DNA from: Microbacterium hydrocarbonoxydans
Lineage (GTDB): Bacteria > Actinomycetota > Actinomycetes > Actinomycetales > Microbacteriaceae
Direction: 5' to 3'
Assembly: GCF_904831005.1 (NCBI RefSeq)
Contig: NZ_LR882982.1
Coordinates: 1-64,000, forward strand
Length of the DNA: 64,000 bases
The position numbers were made by a program, and so were the translations under genes. Positions 32,442 to 40,706 of the stretch are shown one piece after another. The notes beneath the pieces were generated by a model. The model was not told the origin of the DNA, searched no databases, and worked only from the letters and a program-made list of their open reading frames with translations. Within the stretch, counting starts at the first letter, position 1. Each line of letters opens with the position of its first letter.

Positions 32442-35400
32442 TCATCGCGCGGGGGTCAGGCGGAGAGTGCAGAGCTGGTAGGGAGCGAGGTCGAGCAGAG
32501 CGTCGGCGGCGGTCGTGCTCGTCGTGCCGTCGGCATCCGTCTGCAGCGCGAGCCGCGGACCGTCGGCCGGTGCCGCATGCTCGAGCAGATCGGTCTCGGT
32601 GACGGTGCCGTCGCCCAGCGCGGGATGCACTGCGAGACGGGCCGAGGCGCGAGCGCCCTGCGTCTCGTAGAGCCGCACGATCACGTCGCCCGAGCCGTCT
32701 TCGGCGAGCTTGATCCAGTCGATGACCGCGTGGCCGTGCAGCATGTCGAGCGATGCCAGTGCCGGCAGCCCCGGATGCGCCGACTCGGGGCGGGCGAAGT
32801 CGCGCGCCGCCTCGACCGCATCGGGCAGCGAGGCATCGGGGCGCACCGCCCAGGCGAAGCGGTGGATGCCGAGATCGGCGTCGGGATCGGGAAAGCGTGC
32901 CCCGCGCAGCAGCGACAGTCGCACGGTGGTGCCGATGCCCGAGTCGTCGGTGCGCGCGTCGGCGCCCGCGATCGTCGAGGCGAGCACGGCCGCGCCCCGG
33001 CCGCCCTCGGCGACGTGCACGTAGCGCTGCAGTGCACCCTCGAACATCGCCTCGTCGCCCGCGTCGTTGACGTGCAGCGGTCGCTCGGAGTTTCCGTACT
33101 GCGCCTCGAAGCTCGCTGTGCGCCCGCGGATCGCGAACGGCACCGCGACCTTGAGCAGCTGCTCGCGCTCGCGCCAGTCGATCTCGGCCTCGGTCTCGAG
33201 CTGCTCGGCCCCGGCGCGCAGCCAGGTGGTGGCGGTCAGGCGTGAGGCGCCGAACGAGCGCACCACGCGCACCCCCGCGTCGTCGCCGTCATGCACGACC
33301 TCGATCTCGCTGAGGTCGTGCACAGGGCGCGGGTGGCGCAGCACGTGGCGATCGAGGTCCCAGGCATCCCAGCGCACGGGCTCGTCGCGGAACAGCACGA
33401 ACTCGTTGAGGCGCGCACCGCGGGTGACGTACTCGGTGCCGTTCGAGGTGCGCAGCGAGGTGGCGTGCCCGGTCTCGTCGAACACGACGCGCAGGATGCC
33501 GTTGTCGAGCACGATGCGCTCGGCATCCGCATCGCCGTCGACGGCAGTGACCTCGGTGGGCGTCGCGAGGCTCTCGGATGCGGGGACGAGAGCCCCGGCA
33601 TCCTGCAGTCGAGAGGTCGCGCGGTTCAGCAGCTCGTCGAGCCGAGCCTCGGTCTCGGCATAGAAGTCGCGAGCCTCGCGGTGCACCCACGCGATCGACG
33701 TGCCGGGCAGGATGTCGTGGAACTGGTGCAGCAGCACGCCCTGCCAGATCTCCTGCAGCTCGGCCGCGGGGTAGGCGGCGCCGGTGAAGATCGCGGCTGC
33801 GGCCGAGGCGTGCTCGACTTCACGCAGCAGCGCCTCGGAGCGACGGTTGCCGCGCTTCATGGCCTGCTGCGAGGTGAGCGAGCCGCGGTGCAGCTCGAGA
33901 TAGAGCTCGCCGTGCCAGACGGGCGAGATCGCCGACGTCGAGGGCAGGTCGCGGAGCTCCTGCTCGGCGTCGCGGAAGAAGTCCTCCGGAGAACGCGAGG
34001 TCACGCGAGGTGCGCCCTCGAGGTCGGCGAACCGCTGCAGACGCGAGGCCATCTCGCGAGTGGGGCCGCCTCCGCCGTCGCCGTAGCCGTAGGCCAGCAG
34101 GGCGTGGGTCGCGATCGCCTTGTCCTTGAAGTTCGAGACGGTGTGCGCGAGCTCGTCGGCCGTGACGCTCGCGGCGTAGGTGTCGGCCGGGGGGAAGTGC
34201 GTGAACACGCGGGTGCCGTCGATGCCCTCCCACCAGAAGCTGTGGTGGGGGAAGACCGTGGTGTCGTTCCACGAGATCTTCTGGGTGAGGAACACATCCG
34301 ACCCCGAGCGCCGCGCGATCTGCGGCAGCGCACCGCTGTAGCCGAACGAGTCGGGCAGCCACACTTCGCGGCTGTCGAGCCCGAAGCGGTCGGCGAAGTA
34401 CGCCTTGCCGAGCACGATCTGCCGCACGAACGATTCGCCGGCGGGGATCAGACCGTCGACCTCGACCCACATGCCGCCGACCGGCACGAAGCGGCCTTCG
34501 GCGACATAGCGCGAGACGCGCTCGAACAGGTCGGGGTAGTGCGTCTCGAGCCAGTGGAAGTGCTGCGCCGAGGTCATCGTGTAGATCAGGGTGGGGTCGC
34601 TGTCGAGCAGCGCGAGAGCGTTCGAGACCGTGCGTCCGAGCTTGCGCACCGTCTCGCGCAGCGGCCACAGCCAGGCCGAGTCCATGTGCGCGTGACCGAC
34701 CGCGGTGACCTCGAGCGTGCTCGCGTGGGCGGGCTGCGCCAGCAGCGGTGTCAGCACGGCACGGGCCAGAACCGCGGATGCCACGGCGTCGCGCTCGTCG
34801 TAGATGTCGAGCGCCTCTTCGATGCCGCGCAGCAGTCGCCAGTAGCGGGGGGAGTCGGGGGTCAGCGTCTTGACGAGCTCGCCGCACACGTCGAGATCGA
34901 CCGCGAACTCGTAGACCTCGGGGCGGAACACGGCCAGCTCGGCCGTGCGCAGGATGAACTCCTCGAAGTCGGGAGCGCCCTTCTCGCCGTGCTCGGTCAC
35001 CACGAACGGCGGCAGTCCCAGCAGCAGAGGGTTCGCGGCCGCCTCGATGTAGAGGTCGATCGAGCCGTCGTCGCCGTTGCTCGCGATGGCCGGGTGGGTG
35101 TTCGTGCCGCGCACGCGCACCCAGCGCTGCTTGGGATGCAGTCCCTTGACCGGCACGCCGTCACGCGAGTGCACCAGCGCCTCGGCGTGGCCGCCCACCG
35201 AGTGGTCGAACCAGCCCAGATCGAACAGCAGCTCGACCTCGCCCGACACGTCGGCGGGAATCCGCCCCTCCACATGGAACCAGCGCGTGGCCCAGGCCTG
35301 ACCCCACGGGCTGCCGCCCTCGAAGGGCGAGTACGACGCGGGAGCGCGCCCCTCGTCGTCGCCCAGGCCCAGGGCATGCCGCGCACTGACGGGCTCGCCG

Positions 35401-35522
35401 TCATCGGCGACGAGCCATGACGACACGTCGACGTCGGCGACGCGGTGATGGATCTGCGGCGCGATTCGGTCACGTCGCACTCGCGTGAGACGCTCGAGGG
35501 TGTCGCGGAGGTGGTCGTGCAT
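32442..35522 (-). CDS. Alpha-mannosidase (GH38)
   Basis: 1026-aa GH38 enzyme that removes alpha-linked mannose from imported N-glycans. Zinc ligands are in VGHAHMDSAWLWPLRETVRK (around residue 279). The nucleophile Asp is in GGMWVEVDGLIPAGESFVRQ (about residue 356), with further motifs VWLPDSFGYSGALPQI, TQKISWND and QFHDILPGTSI. The start at 35522 is preferred over an upstream ATG (35555) because AGAAGGG lies at normal distance and the upstream ATG falls inside the operator. There is no signal peptide. It is the first gene of the six-gene glycan operon. Confidence 0.92.
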   Translation of the reverse strand: MHDHLRDTLERLTRVRRDRIAPQIHHRVADVDVSSWLVADDGEPVSARHALGLGDDEGRAPASYSPFEGGSPWGQAWATRWFHVEGRIPADVSGEVELLFDLGWFDHSVGGHAEALVHSRDGVPVKGLHPKQRWVRVRGTNTHPAIASNGDDGSIDLYIEAAANPLLLGLPPFVVTEHGEKGAPDFEEFILRTAELAVFRPEVYEFAVDLDVCGELVKTLTPDSPRYWRLLRGIEEALDIYDERDAVASAVLARAVLTPLLAQPAHASTLEVTAVGHAHMDSAWLWPLRETVRKLGRTVSNALALLDSDPTLIYTMTSAQHFHWLETHYPDLFERVSRYVAEGRFVPVGGMWVEVDGLIPAGESFVRQIVLGKAYFADRFGLDSREVWLPDSFGYSGALPQIARRSGSDVFLTQKISWNDTTVFPHHSFWWEGIDGTRVFTHFPPADTYAASVTADELAHTVSNFKDKAIATHALLAYGYGDGGGGPTREMASRLQRFADLEGAPRVTSRSPEDFFRDAEQELRDLPSTSAISPVWHGELYLELHRGSLTSQQAMKRGNRRSEALLREVEHASAAAAIFTGAAYPAAELQEIWQGVLLHQFHDILPGTSIAWVHREARDFYAETEARLDELLNRATSRLQDAGALVPASESLATPTEVTAVDGDADAERIVLDNGILRVVFDETGHATSLRTSNGTEYVTRGARLNEFVLFRDEPVRWDAWDLDRHVLRHPRPVHDLSEIEVVHDGDDAGVRVVRSFGASRLTATTWLRAGAEQLETEAEIDWREREQLLKVAVPFAIRGRTASFEAQYGNSERPLHVNDAGDEAMFEGALQRYVHVAEGGRGAAVLASTIAGADARTDDSGIGTTVRLSLLRGARFPDPDADLGIHRFAWAVRPDASLPDAVEAARDFARPESAHPGLPALASLDMLHGHAVIDWIKLAEDGSGDVIVRLYETQGARASARLAVHPALGDGTVTETDLLEHAAPADGPRLALQTDADGTTSTTAADALLDLAPYQLCTLRLTPAR

Positions 35523-35553
35523 CGGAGCCCTTCTTCGTCGGAGGTGTTTCCAC

Positions 35554-35569
35554 ACTATAACGTTTTAGT
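35554..35569 (-). promoter_or_regulatory. LacI-type operator overlapping the glycan operon promoter
   Basis: ACTATAACGTTTTAGT is a 16-bp palindrome with a central CG, perfect except for one pair, in an otherwise GC-rich region. Read on the minus strand, its end supplies a -10 box TATAGT (35554-35559), about 32 nt from the alpha-mannosidase start. Repressor binding here would block initiation. No LacI regulator is encoded next to it. Confidence 0.65.
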
Positions 35570-35697
35570 TGGCGCGCACAACAAAGCTCCGGTACCTCGG
35601 TCGTCTGGTGCGTGGCGATGCCGCGTGGCTAGCCTGAAGGCAACCCGGTCTCAGCTGTGGGGCTGAGGGCGGGCCCGCTTCGAAGGAGAACGGCGAG

Positions 35698-36264
35698 ATG
35701 AGACCACTGCGCTACGCGATCAACGTCACGCTCGACGGCTGCGTGCATCATGAGGCGGGCGTCGCCCCCGACGAAGAGCTGATGGGCTTCTGGACGGCCC
35801 AGATGCAGCGAGCGGATACCGTGCTCTACGGCCGCGTGACCTACGAGATGATGCAGTCGGCCTGGCGCCGCCCGGCATCCGGAGTATGGCCCGACTGGAT
35901 GGACGAGTGGGAGGTTCCGTTCGCCGACGCGCTCGACCGCGTGCCGAAGCATGTCGTGTCGAGCACGCTCGACGCCGTCGACTGGAACGCCGAGCTGGTG
36001 CGGGGCGATCTCGGTGATGCGGTGCGCGCGCTCAAGGCGCAGTCGGGCGAGGGGCTGTCGGTGGGTGGCGTCACGCTGCCGCTGGCCCTGGCCGAACTCG
36101 GACTCATCGACGAGTACACGTTCGTCGTGCATCCGGTGCTCGCGGGTCATGGGCCGCGATTGCTCGACGGGCTGAGTGAGCGGGTGCGGCTCGAACCGGT
36201 GGAGCGGCGGGAGTTCGGGGCCGGAGCCGTCGCTCAGATCTATCGCCCCGCCCCCGCTCGCTGA
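35698..36264 (+). CDS. RibD C-terminal/dihydrofolate reductase-like protein
   Basis: 188-aa NADPH-dependent reductase-fold protein of the RibD_C/DHFR-like group. It shows LRYAINVTLDGCVHH at the N-terminus, ADTVLYGRVTYEMM, a central GEGLSVGGVTLPLALAELGLIDEY (cofactor-binding region) and HPVLAGHGPRLLDG. GAAGGAG precedes the ATG. These proteins are common in actinobacteria and their substrates are mostly unknown. It is divergent from the glycan operon. Confidence 0.85.
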   Translation: MRPLRYAINVTLDGCVHHEAGVAPDEELMGFWTAQMQRADTVLYGRVTYEMMQSAWRRPASGVWPDWMDEWEVPFADALDRVPKHVVSSTLDAVDWNAELVRGDLGDAVRALKAQSGEGLSVGGVTLPLALAELGLIDEYTFVVHPVLAGHGPRLLDGLSERVRLEPVERREFGAGAVAQIYRPAPAR

Positions 36265-36269
36265 GCGGG

Positions 36270-36550
36270 CCGGCGAAGCCACCCCCCCGGTCGTTGAGCG
36301 AGCCCGGCGAAGCCACCTCCCGGTCGTTGAGCGAGCCCGGCGAAGCCACCCCCCGGTCGTTGAGCGAGCCCGGCGAAGCCGACCCCCCGGTCGTTGAGCG
36401 AGCCCGGCGAAGCCGAGCGAGACGAAACGTCCCACGTCACGAGTCCGGCCCATCGCGTTTCGTCTCAGGCGACTTCGTCGTCTTCGCTCAACGACCGAAG
36501 CATCCGCCCCCCGGTCGTTGAGCGAGGCCCGCGAAGCGGCCCGAGACGAA
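36270..36550. repeat. Family A repeat cluster with short tandem arms
   Basis: Between the RibD-like gene and the second membrane/sigma pair. Four tandem half-arms (CGGTCGTTGAGCGAGCCCGG followed by CGAAGCC) repeat about every 32-35 bp from 36290 to 36420. A full unit (GAGCGAGACGAAACG, then CGTTTCGTCTC, CTTCGCTCAACGACCG) and a start of another (GGTCGTTGAGCGAGGCCCGC, CGAGACGAAACGC) follow. The tandem half-arms suggest replication slippage. Confidence 0.85.
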
Positions 36551-36642
36551 ACGCACCCGTCCCGATCGGTCGCAAGCTCGGACAATCACCAGCCCTGCGG
36601 ACATGTACTGCATGAAAACGTCCGCGAGAAGGGTCTGCCCAC

Positions 36643-37230
36643 ATGAATGACACCGAACTGGCCGCGCTCCTGCAAGACGCCGCGCCGCAGGTCACGACGC
36701 CTGCCGACCTCGATGCTCACAGCACTCGAATCCTGCGAGAGGCCAGAGGTCGCCGGGGTCGTGGCATGCGCTGGCTGGTCGGGGCGGTCGCGGGCATCGT
36801 GGCCATCGGCGGCGGTTCGATCGCGATGGCAGGCGGCGGAAACGAGACGCCGTGGGGATGGGTCGCCGACAACGTCTTCACCGTCGAGAGCACCGATGGC
36901 TCGGCATGTTTCCAGGGCTTCCTGGTCAAGTGGGAAGGGGTGACCGAAGACGATCCCCTCGTGCAGGACGCGAAGTCGATCGTCGGATCGATGGACCTCG
37001 ACGCCCTCGACCTCACAGCTGCAGAGGCCGAGGTGCGAGACGACTACGCGAATGCCGTCGACGAAGACGGTGACCCGAGACCGATCGACGCCAGCGACAC
37101 CGAGATCACGCGCGACGCCGTCAACCGCGTCGTCGCCGAGACGCTGTTCGCTGAGCTCGAGGCCCGCGGGCATGAGATGACGCCCGGTCATGAAGTGAGC
37201 CTCTACGCGCAGTCGACGGAGTGCCGGTGA
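36643..37230 (+). CDS. Single-pass membrane protein, putative anti-sigma partner (copy 2)
   Basis: 195-aa protein built like the one at 7239: a cytoplasmic N-terminus of about 40 residues, one membrane helix (GAVAGIVAIGGGSIAMAGGG), then an outside domain with two Cys (SACFQG and the C-terminal TECR). The sigma factor gene follows with a 1-bp TGATG overlap. A partner role in controlling that sigma factor is inferred from the coupling and the duplicated arrangement; no known anti-sigma motif is visible. Confidence 0.6.
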   Translation: MNDTELAALLQDAAPQVTTPADLDAHSTRILREARGRRGRGMRWLVGAVAGIVAIGGGSIAMAGGGNETPWGWVADNVFTVESTDGSACFQGFLVKWEGVTEDDPLVQDAKSIVGSMDLDALDLTAAEAEVRDDYANAVDEDGDPRPIDASDTEITRDAVNRVVAETLFAELEARGHEMTPGHEVSLYAQSTECR

Positions 37231-37745
37231 TGGGCGGCGGCGACGCAGCGGCTCGATTCGAGGCCCTCATACGACGGAACGGCGAGGACCTGTCACGATA
37301 CTTTCAGCGCAGGCTCGTGAACCCGGCCGACGCCGCTGAGGCCTACGGCGAGTTGCTTCTGACCGCGTGGAAGATCCGACGCAGGATGCCGGTCGACGAG
37401 CTCGACGCGCGGATGTGGCTGTTCGTCACCGCGCGGAACGTGCTGCTGAACTCGCGCCGCTCGCTCGCCCGTCGATCAGCGGCCGCGCAGCGATTCGTCG
37501 ACGACGCGCGGGCCACGCCACCAGCGCCCGACAACGCCGACCTGTCTGCGGAGGTCAGAGAAGCGATCGAGTCGCTCAGCCCCGATGACGCAGAACTCGT
37601 GCGGCTCGTCTACTGGGACGGCTTGCGTTCGCATGAAGCGGCGGCCGTGCTGCGGATCAACCCGTCGACTGCCCGATCTCGCCTGTCGAGCGCAAAACGT
37701 CAGATCCGCGCGAGGCTCGAAGCGACCTCCAAGGCGTCGACCTGA
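37230..37745 (+). CDS. ECF-type RNA polymerase sigma factor (copy 2)
   Basis: 171-aa sigma factor related to the one at 7874-8374. Region 2 includes DLSRYFQRRLVNPADAAEAYGELLLTAWK and ARMWLFVTARNVLLNSRR; region 4 includes DAELVRLVYWDGLRSHEAAAVLRINPSTARSRLSSAK. The ATG at 37230 overlaps the upstream stop (TGATG) with CGGAG upstream; GTG codons at 37221 and 37227 are alternatives. It is coupled to a one-TM protein, as in copy 1. Confidence 0.87.
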   Translation: MGGGDAAARFEALIRRNGEDLSRYFQRRLVNPADAAEAYGELLLTAWKIRRRMPVDELDARMWLFVTARNVLLNSRRSLARRSAAAQRFVDDARATPPAPDNADLSAEVREAIESLSPDDAELVRLVYWDGLRSHEAAAVLRINPSTARSRLSSAKRQIRARLEATSKAST

Positions 37746-37798
37746 GTCATGCGGTCCGGCGTCTGTGCCGGCTCCACAGCGCGGTGAATCTGCGCTCA

Positions 37799-38989
37799 TC
37801 ACAGGGCCGTGTCCACGACCATCGGCGACTCCGATCGGTGTGTAGATGCCTGTGCGCGCCTGTGGATGACGAGCGGCGCGAGCACCGCGAAAGCGACGGC
37901 GAGAGCGGCCACGCCGACCATCGAACCGCGCAGCCCAGCGAACGTCGAGAGCAGCCCGACATAGACCGGCCCGAGGATGAATCCGAGGTACGACATCGCT
38001 GTGACGGCTGAGGTGGCCCGCCCACGTTGAGAGGCGGGGATGTCGCGCGTCGCCTGGCTGAGCAGGGTCGGGTAGAGCACGGCGGTGCCGATCGCCGCCA
38101 CGGCGAGGCCGGCGATGGCCATCGGCACGTCGGTCGCGATGCTGACCAGCAGCGTGCCGGCGGTCGCGAGACCTGCGCCCCCGATCAGCAGTGCGGATGC
38201 CGGGATGCGGGGCAGCGCGCCGACGGCGAATCGGGTCGCCGCGGCGAACAGCGCGAAGGTGGCCGGTGCGAAGGCCGTCACAGCGGGTGGCGCACCCAGC
38301 ACGTCGCCGACGAAGATCGCGCTCCAGCTCTGATGCGCGTTCTCGATCGCGAACCCCAGCGCGCCCACCAGCCCTACGCCCGCGAACGGGACCCACCACA
38401 GTCGTGTCGAGGAAACGCTGCGGATGCTGTCGACGGATGCGCGTCTCGCCGAGCGATCACCGACCGCGAACACGACGATGCCGGCGATGGCCAGTGCGCT
38501 GCCTGCCGCGATGAACACCGTCTCGGGGCCCGCTCCGAACGCACGCAAGGCTCCTGCGCCGGCGCTGCCGAGCACGACGAACGACGAGAACACTCCGTGG
38601 GCGATGGTAATGACCCGACGTCCGGATCGCTGCTCGTCGAGCCCCGCCTGTGCATTGATCGCCACGTCGGCCGCGCCCGATGTCGCACCGACGAGCGCCA
38701 TCCCCACGATCAGGCCCACAAGGTCATGTGCGACTGTCGCGATGACCACGCCGGACAGCGCCAGGGCGATCAGCAGCGCACCTCCGATGCGGCTCCCGAA
38801 TCGGTCGACGGCTCGCCCGATCAGCATCATCGCCGGCAACGCACCCGCGCCGACGAAGAGAAGCGCGATGCCGAGCTCGCTTCCGTCGACGCCCGCGGTG
38901 TCGCGCAGAGCAGGCAGCGCCGCACCCCAGGTGCCCCAGAACAGGCCGTAGGCCGCGAACCCCACATACGCCGCAATCGCTCCTCGCAT
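37799..38989 (-). CDS. MFS transporter, 12-TM
   Basis: 396-aa major facilitator, similar in layout to YbjJ-type proteins. It starts MRGAIAAYVGFAAYGLFWGTWGAALPALRD and has motif A-like GRAVDRFGSRIGG after helix 2. The ATG at 38989 lies 7 nt after a -10 box TATCGT (minus strand) with no Shine-Dalgarno, so the mRNA is probably leaderless. It shares a LacI-type operator with the divergent regulator and is very likely its target. The substrate is unknown. Confidence 0.87.
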   Translation of the reverse strand: MRGAIAAYVGFAAYGLFWGTWGAALPALRDTAGVDGSELGIALLFVGAGALPAMMLIGRAVDRFGSRIGGALLIALALSGVVIATVAHDLVGLIVGMALVGATSGAADVAINAQAGLDEQRSGRRVITIAHGVFSSFVVLGSAGAGALRAFGAGPETVFIAAGSALAIAGIVVFAVGDRSARRASVDSIRSVSSTRLWWVPFAGVGLVGALGFAIENAHQSWSAIFVGDVLGAPPAVTAFAPATFALFAAATRFAVGALPRIPASALLIGGAGLATAGTLLVSIATDVPMAIAGLAVAAIGTAVLYPTLLSQATRDIPASQRGRATSAVTAMSYLGFILGPVYVGLLSTFAGLRGSMVGVAALAVAFAVLAPLVIHRRAQASTHRSESPMVVDTAL

Positions 38990-38990
38990 C

Positions 38991-39006
38991 TGTGTAACGA
39001 TACACA
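38991..39006. promoter_or_regulatory. LacI-family operator shared by MFS and regulator genes
   Basis: TGTGTAACGATACACA has perfect 6-bp arms around a CG-centred core, typical of LacI-family operators. It begins 2 nt before the MFS start codon and contains the MFS -10 box. It ends just before the regulator's -10 box TACACT (39009-39014), which is 6 nt from the GTG at 39021. One bound repressor could block both leaderless promoters. Confidence 0.7.
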
Positions 39007-39020
39007 AGTACACTGAGGGT

Positions 39021-40016
39021 GTGAAGACAGATCACGTGACGATGCGCCAGGTGGCGGCCGAGGCCGGCGTCGGCGTGATGACCGTGAGCTACACCTACAC
39101 ACGGCCCGACCGCGTCGCGCCGGCCACGAGAGATCGGGTGCGCGAAGCGGCAGCGCGCCTGGGCTATCGCGGCCCCGATCCCACGGCGAGGTCGCTTCGT
39201 CGCGGAAAGACCGGCACCCTGGGAGTGGTCTTCGGGGAGCACCTCACCTATGCATTCGAAGACGCGCAGGCCGCGAGGTTCTTGGCAGGAGTGTCGAGCG
39301 TCTGCGTCGACCAGAAGCTCGGCCTCACTCTGATCCCCACCACGGGCGAGCCTGCCGACATCGACCGCGTGAGCGAGTCGGCCGTCGACGGGTTTGTGAT
39401 CTGGACGACCACCGACGACGACCCCGTGCTCGATGCGGTGGCAGCGACCGGCAGACCCGCAGCAGTGCAGGGCGGACCCGCTCGACCGGGCATCACCGTG
39501 GTGAGCGCCGACGATGAGGCGGCCGCGTACGCCATCGCCGCGCACATGCTTCAGCACGCTCAGGCTCCGCTCGTGTTGTCGCAGCCGACGGATGCCGAGC
39601 GTGTGGCCCGGCTGGTTCAGGGGCCTGATCCCGAGGTGCCCTTTCCGGTCACCCGCAACCGCCTCGCGGGCTATCGGCGCGCATTCCTCGATGCCGGTCG
39701 TGACTGGACAGATGCGCCGGTCGCGATCGTGAGCCGCAACACCCGTGAAGAGGCCAGAGCCGCGATCACTGCCGCACTCGAGCAGCTTCGGCCCGACGTC
39801 ATCATCGCGATGAGCGACCAGCTCGCCGCGGGCGCGCTCGATGTTCTGGATGAGTCGGCCAGGGTCAGTGGCTGGGACGACGGCGATCTCGCGAGCAGCC
39901 TCGGCTTCTGCAGCATCCGCCAATCGCTGTTCGATCAGGGGGCTGCGTGCGCCCGCATCGCTGCAGGGCTCGAGACCGATGCCGAGCCTGCCGCGTGGGA
40001 GCTGATCGTTCGCTGA
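39021..40016 (+). CDS. LacI-family transcriptional regulator
   Basis: 331-aa regulator with an N-terminal HTH (VTMRQVAAEAGVGVMTVSYTYTRPDRVAPATRDRVREAAARLGY) and a periplasmic-binding-like domain from about residue 65 (GTLGVVFGEHLTYAFEDAQAARFLAGV...GFVIWTTTDDDPVL). The hinge region keeps TARSLRRGKTGTLGV. The recognition helix reads VMTVSYTYTR rather than the usual VSRVLN, so its site may be unusual. It is probably autoregulated through the operator at 38991 and represses the divergent MFS gene. Confidence 0.9.
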   Translation: MKTDHVTMRQVAAEAGVGVMTVSYTYTRPDRVAPATRDRVREAAARLGYRGPDPTARSLRRGKTGTLGVVFGEHLTYAFEDAQAARFLAGVSSVCVDQKLGLTLIPTTGEPADIDRVSESAVDGFVIWTTTDDDPVLDAVAATGRPAAVQGGPARPGITVVSADDEAAAYAIAAHMLQHAQAPLVLSQPTDAERVARLVQGPDPEVPFPVTRNRLAGYRRAFLDAGRDWTDAPVAIVSRNTREEARAAITAALEQLRPDVIIAMSDQLAAGALDVLDESARVSGWDDGDLASSLGFCSIRQSLFDQGAACARIAAGLETDAEPAAWELIVR

Positions 40017-40068
40017 CGCGCTGAGTCGGGCGCGAAGGAGGGCACCGAGTCATCGGTAGCCTGTTCAG

Positions 40069-40638
40069 GTGCCTCGTCCCCGAAGTGAAGCCGCGCGCCA
40101 GTCCGTGCTCGAGGCGATGCGCGCCGCCGTCGTGGCCGGTGAGTATGAGGCCGCGACGATCGAGGGACTCGCGGAATCCGCGGGAGTCTCGAAGCAGACG
40201 ATCTACCGCTGGTGGCCGTCGAAGGCGGCGATCCTCGGCGAGGCGCTGCTCGAAGGCGAGGTGCCCCTCGCAGATGCCTCGGTCGCGACGAGCGACGACA
40301 TCCGCGCCGACCTGCACTCCTGGTTCTCGGCGATGTCTGCAGGCCTTGCGAGGCCCGAGGGCGTGGCGCTCGCCCGGGCACTGATCGCGGTGACCGCCAC
40401 CGACCACGAACTCGGACTCGCGCTCAACGAGCGCCTCGCCTCGCCTATTCGGTCGTGGGTCGCTGAGCGGATCGCGCGCGGACAGGTCGACGGGCAGGTG
40501 CGGGCAGATGTGGATGCCGATGCGATCGCCGACCAGCTGATCGCCATGGCGTCGTATGCGGCGCTGATCGGCCAGCCCTTGAGTGCAGAGCGGGTGGAAG
40601 AGACGGTGACGCGGCTGCTGCGAGGGATTGCGCGGTAG
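40069..40638 (+). CDS. TetR-family transcriptional regulator
   Basis: 189-aa TetR protein. The HTH is at about residues 10-55 (VLEAMRAAVVAGEYEAATIEGLAESAGVSKQTIYRWWPSKAAILGEALL), followed by a helical ligand domain (LARALIAVTATDHELGLALNERL...RGQVDGQVRADVDADAIADQLIAMASYAALIG). The start is a GTG 6 nt after TAGCCT, consistent with a leaderless transcript. The nearest same-strand genes show no clear target. Confidence 0.88.
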   Translation: MPRPRSEAARQSVLEAMRAAVVAGEYEAATIEGLAESAGVSKQTIYRWWPSKAAILGEALLEGEVPLADASVATSDDIRADLHSWFSAMSAGLARPEGVALARALIAVTATDHELGLALNERLASPIRSWVAERIARGQVDGQVRADVDADAIADQLIAMASYAALIGQPLSAERVEETVTRLLRGIAR

Positions 40639-40706
40639 GTAGCGCGCTCCGGTATTCGAACTCGAACAACTTTCCCCGCACGGCTCCCCGTCGCTAGGCT
40701 CGCGGC

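Noticed and set aside
33291..35420. 709-codon plus-strand open frame opposite the alpha-mannosidase
   Set aside because: Antisense shadow of a gene with clear GH38 motifs; composition is that of a reversed high-GC coding strand. The same reasoning removes long frames opposite AtzF, the MFS gene at 19753 and the GH3 gene.
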